This document shows positions 41,174 to 42,470 of a stretch of 42,470 bases of DNA, piece by piece. Origin of the DNA: Thiohalocapsa halophila (GTDB lineage: Bacteria > Pseudomonadota > Gammaproteobacteria > Chromatiales > Chromatiaceae). The notes under the pieces were generated by a model. That model did no database searches. It saw nothing but the letters and a program-made list of their open reading frames with translations, and was not told the origin of the DNA. The stretch covers positions 1-42,470 of the forward strand of contig NZ_NRRV01000048.1 in NCBI RefSeq assembly GCF_016583825.1, written 5' to 3'. The translations under genes were made by a program, and so were the position numbers. Positions within the stretch are counted from its first letter, which is position 1; every line of letters begins with the position of its first letter.

Positions 41174-41543
41174 TCAGTTCAGGTATTCAACCTGAAGGCC
41201 AGCAACGCGCTGAAATGTGGCGTCGCCGGTCATGAAACGGTGTGTCTCGCCGAGCTGCAGGCAACTGGCGGCCTGCAGAGCATCGGGTGTACGGAGTCCG
41301 TGGCGGACTCGAATCGCCGTGGCGAGCTCGACGACGTCGCGGTTCAGTTCAACCCAGATTAAGTCGGGCCGCGCAAAGAAGCCGTCGTAAGCCTGTAGCA
41401 AACCCGCCTGCTTCTGCTTCATCGGCCCCACTCGCGCTTCGAGCCAGGTGAGTCGGCTGATCGCGAGTTGGAGCGCAGGCGCCTGCTCTGTCAGGTTTGT
41501 GCATCGAGAACACCGCGATGCGGAGGCGGAGGTATGCCGTCAT
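41174..41543 (-). pseudogene. VapC-like PIN-domain toxin, frameshifted
   Basis: The original start is probably ATG 41543, giving MTAYLRLRIAVFSMH, which resembles the first strand of VapC (MTAYLDSxIVIY) but without its catalytic Asp. The frame then shifts; the rest reads TEQAPALQLAISRLTWLEAR, VGPMKQKQAGLLQAYDGFFA, ELNRDVVELATAIRVRHGLR, TPDALQAASCLQLGETHRFM and TGDATFQRVAGLQVEYLN. The PIN residues of the C-terminal part (Asp in TPDAL, Asp in TGDATF) remain. About 30 residues between the first strand and the rest seem to be missing. No clear antitoxin gene precedes it. The C-terminal 85 codons stay open from an internal ATG (41431). Confidence 0.75.
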
Positions 41544-41722
41544 CGGGGGCTCTGGGGTCTTGCAATCAAGCATCCGGGTTTGGTGTTCGACCTGATCGGC
41601 ACAATTCCCCGCGGGCGCGAGGCGCCACCCGGCTCGGGACGAAACAGGGGCAGCACGGCCGCGACGCGTCGCCGCCGCTGGTAAACTTTCGGCGGGTCGA
41701 CCATCACCCCGATCTCTGAGTT

Positions 41723-42133
41723 ATGGCGTTAGCAGAAGAAGACATCCAGTTCATCAAGGACCACCTTGGCGAGTGGCTCGCGGAGCAGTCGCTCGGCAAC
41801 CCGACGGCTGTCTACGAAATCGAGCTGCGCGAGCGCATGGTGCGGGTGGAGGAGGAGCTCAAGCATCAGCGTGAGCTGATGCGCGAGGGCTTCGCGCGGA
41901 TGGATGAACGCTTCGAGCATATAAACAAACGCCTCGAGGCCGCGGACCAGCGCCATCGAGAGCTGCGCGAGGACATGCTGGCTCGCTTCGAGCAGGTGGA
42001 CAAGCGCTTCGAGCAGGTGGACAAGCGCTTCGATGAGATGCTAAGGCGGCATGACCGGCATTTCCTCTGGCTTGTCGGTTTTATTGCGACGAGTGCGGGG
42101 CTCATTCTCGCTGCCATCCGCTTCACGGCTTGA
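41723..42133 (+). CDS. Small coiled-coil protein with C-terminal membrane anchor
   Basis: A 136-residue protein of unknown function. Residues 1-30 are acidic (MALAEEDIQFIKDHLGEWLA). Residues about 30-110 are a long charged coiled coil with repeats (EGFARMDERFEHINKRLEAA and FEQVDKRFEQVDKRFDEMLR). A single membrane helix follows (HFLWLVGFIATSAGLILAAI). The layout is like the DUF1640 protein at 39763-40008, but I see no clear sequence similarity. The repeat of EQVDKRF suggests internal duplication of 7 residues. Its stop codon lies in sequence that matches a family A array spacer (see findings). Confidence 0.75.
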   Translation: MALAEEDIQFIKDHLGEWLAEQSLGNPTAVYEIELRERMVRVEEELKHQRELMREGFARMDERFEHINKRLEAADQRHRELREDMLARFEQVDKRFEQVDKRFDEMLRRHDRHFLWLVGFIATSAGLILAAIRFTA

Positions 42134-42146
42134 GCTCTTGAAGTCT

Positions 42147-42261
42147 TCGCGGCCAGAGCCCGCTCGCACAGCAACCCGCGCGCTCCGTGGGAGCGGCATC
42201 CTTGCCGCGACGATGCGCTGCCGGCGCTGCCGGACTCGTCGCGGCCAGAGGCCGCTCCCAC
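42147..42261. repeat. BIME-like element, 1.5 units (family A)
   Basis: A half element at about 42147-42169 (TTCGCGGCCAGAGCCCGCTCGCAC, degenerate), then a full unit from GTGGGAGCGGCATCCTTGCC at 42187 to GCTCCCAC at 42261. It starts 13 bp past the coiled-coil gene stop. Confidence 0.9.
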
Positions 42262-42439
42262 GGCAACCAGAGCGCCCCGTGGTGCGAGTGGGATTGACGC
42301 GCCACTATCGCCGGTGGGCACGGGGGTGGTACCCACGTGTGGCCTGCTTGCGCAGCCCCTTATGCAGCCGGTGCGTCTCGCCACAGACTTTCGGGGTGTA
42401 TGCTGGAAGGTCAGCGCCGATCCGTCACGGAGCACATTT

Positions 42440-42470
42440 ATGAGCGCGCCCGCCCCGATGTCCCCGCTCA
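42440..42470 (+). CDS. Start of a gene cut by the window edge
   Basis: ATG 42440 is preceded by GGAG (42429-42432) at 7 bp, a good ribosome site. Only ten codons are visible (MSAPAPMSPL), so the product cannot be named. The 178 bp before it (42262-42439) hold no other gene. Confidence 0.5.
   Translation, partial: MSAPAPMSPL

Overview
The window looks like part of the chromosome of a GC-rich gammaproteobacterium. Gene families and REP-type repeats suggest a purple sulfur bacterium or a relative (order Chromatiales). That placement is inferred from gene content and style, not from a marker gene. No rRNA, tRNA or CRISPR array was found.

Layout. (1) 1-3.5 kb: a composite repeat, a DUF6858 protein, a NifX-like metal-cluster carrier with a His-rich tail, a 1.05-kb tandem array (about 244-bp units) and a small lipoprotein. 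(2) 3.5-7.1 kb: an OmpA-type lipoprotein on the minus strand, then a tightly packed plus-strand cassette DUF2878 - DUF1295 - DUF6134 - lipocalin lipoprotein, which looks like an envelope or lipid module. (3) 7.1-8.3 kb: 14 units (88-91 bp) of a palindromic BIME-like repeat starting 15 bp after the lipocalin stop. (4) 8.4-12 kb: cydD-cydC, overlapping by ATGA. (5) 12-14.4 kb: a second palindromic repeat family in units of about 215-260 bp; one unit holds a REP-associated tyrosine transposase (RAYT) gene. (6) 14.4-17.2 kb: a GH63-type glucosidase, followed 8 bp later by another BIME-like array.

(7) 18-37.2 kb: a surface polysaccharide locus, visibly less GC-rich than its flanks. A WbaP-type priming transferase starts the glycan on undecaprenyl phosphate. 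Glycosyltransferases (GT2, GT4) extend it. Two NAD-dependent sugar-nucleotide enzymes supply precursors, one of them an SQD1-like UDP-sulfoquinovose synthase. A sulfotransferase and two methyltransferases probably decorate it. A Wzx-type flippase exports it, and two Wzy_C/WaaL-type membrane proteins polymerise or ligate it. A secreted beta-helix-like protein with a Tat-type signal closes the locus. The combination predicts a sulfur-containing surface glycan (sulfoquinovose and/or sulfate ester).

(8) 37.6-42.5 kb: a decay zone. It holds broken pieces of glycan genes (FkbM methyltransferase, flippase), toxin-antitoxin genes (HicB-like, VapC) and a putative nuclease, plus an apparently intact Uma2 protein, two small coiled-coil membrane proteins and two short BIME-like arrays. 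The start of another gene runs off the right edge.

The most distinctive feature is the repeat system: two palindromic families, placed mostly just after stop codons, with a RAYT gene inserted precisely into one unit whose sister units still carry a relic of the RAYT start region.
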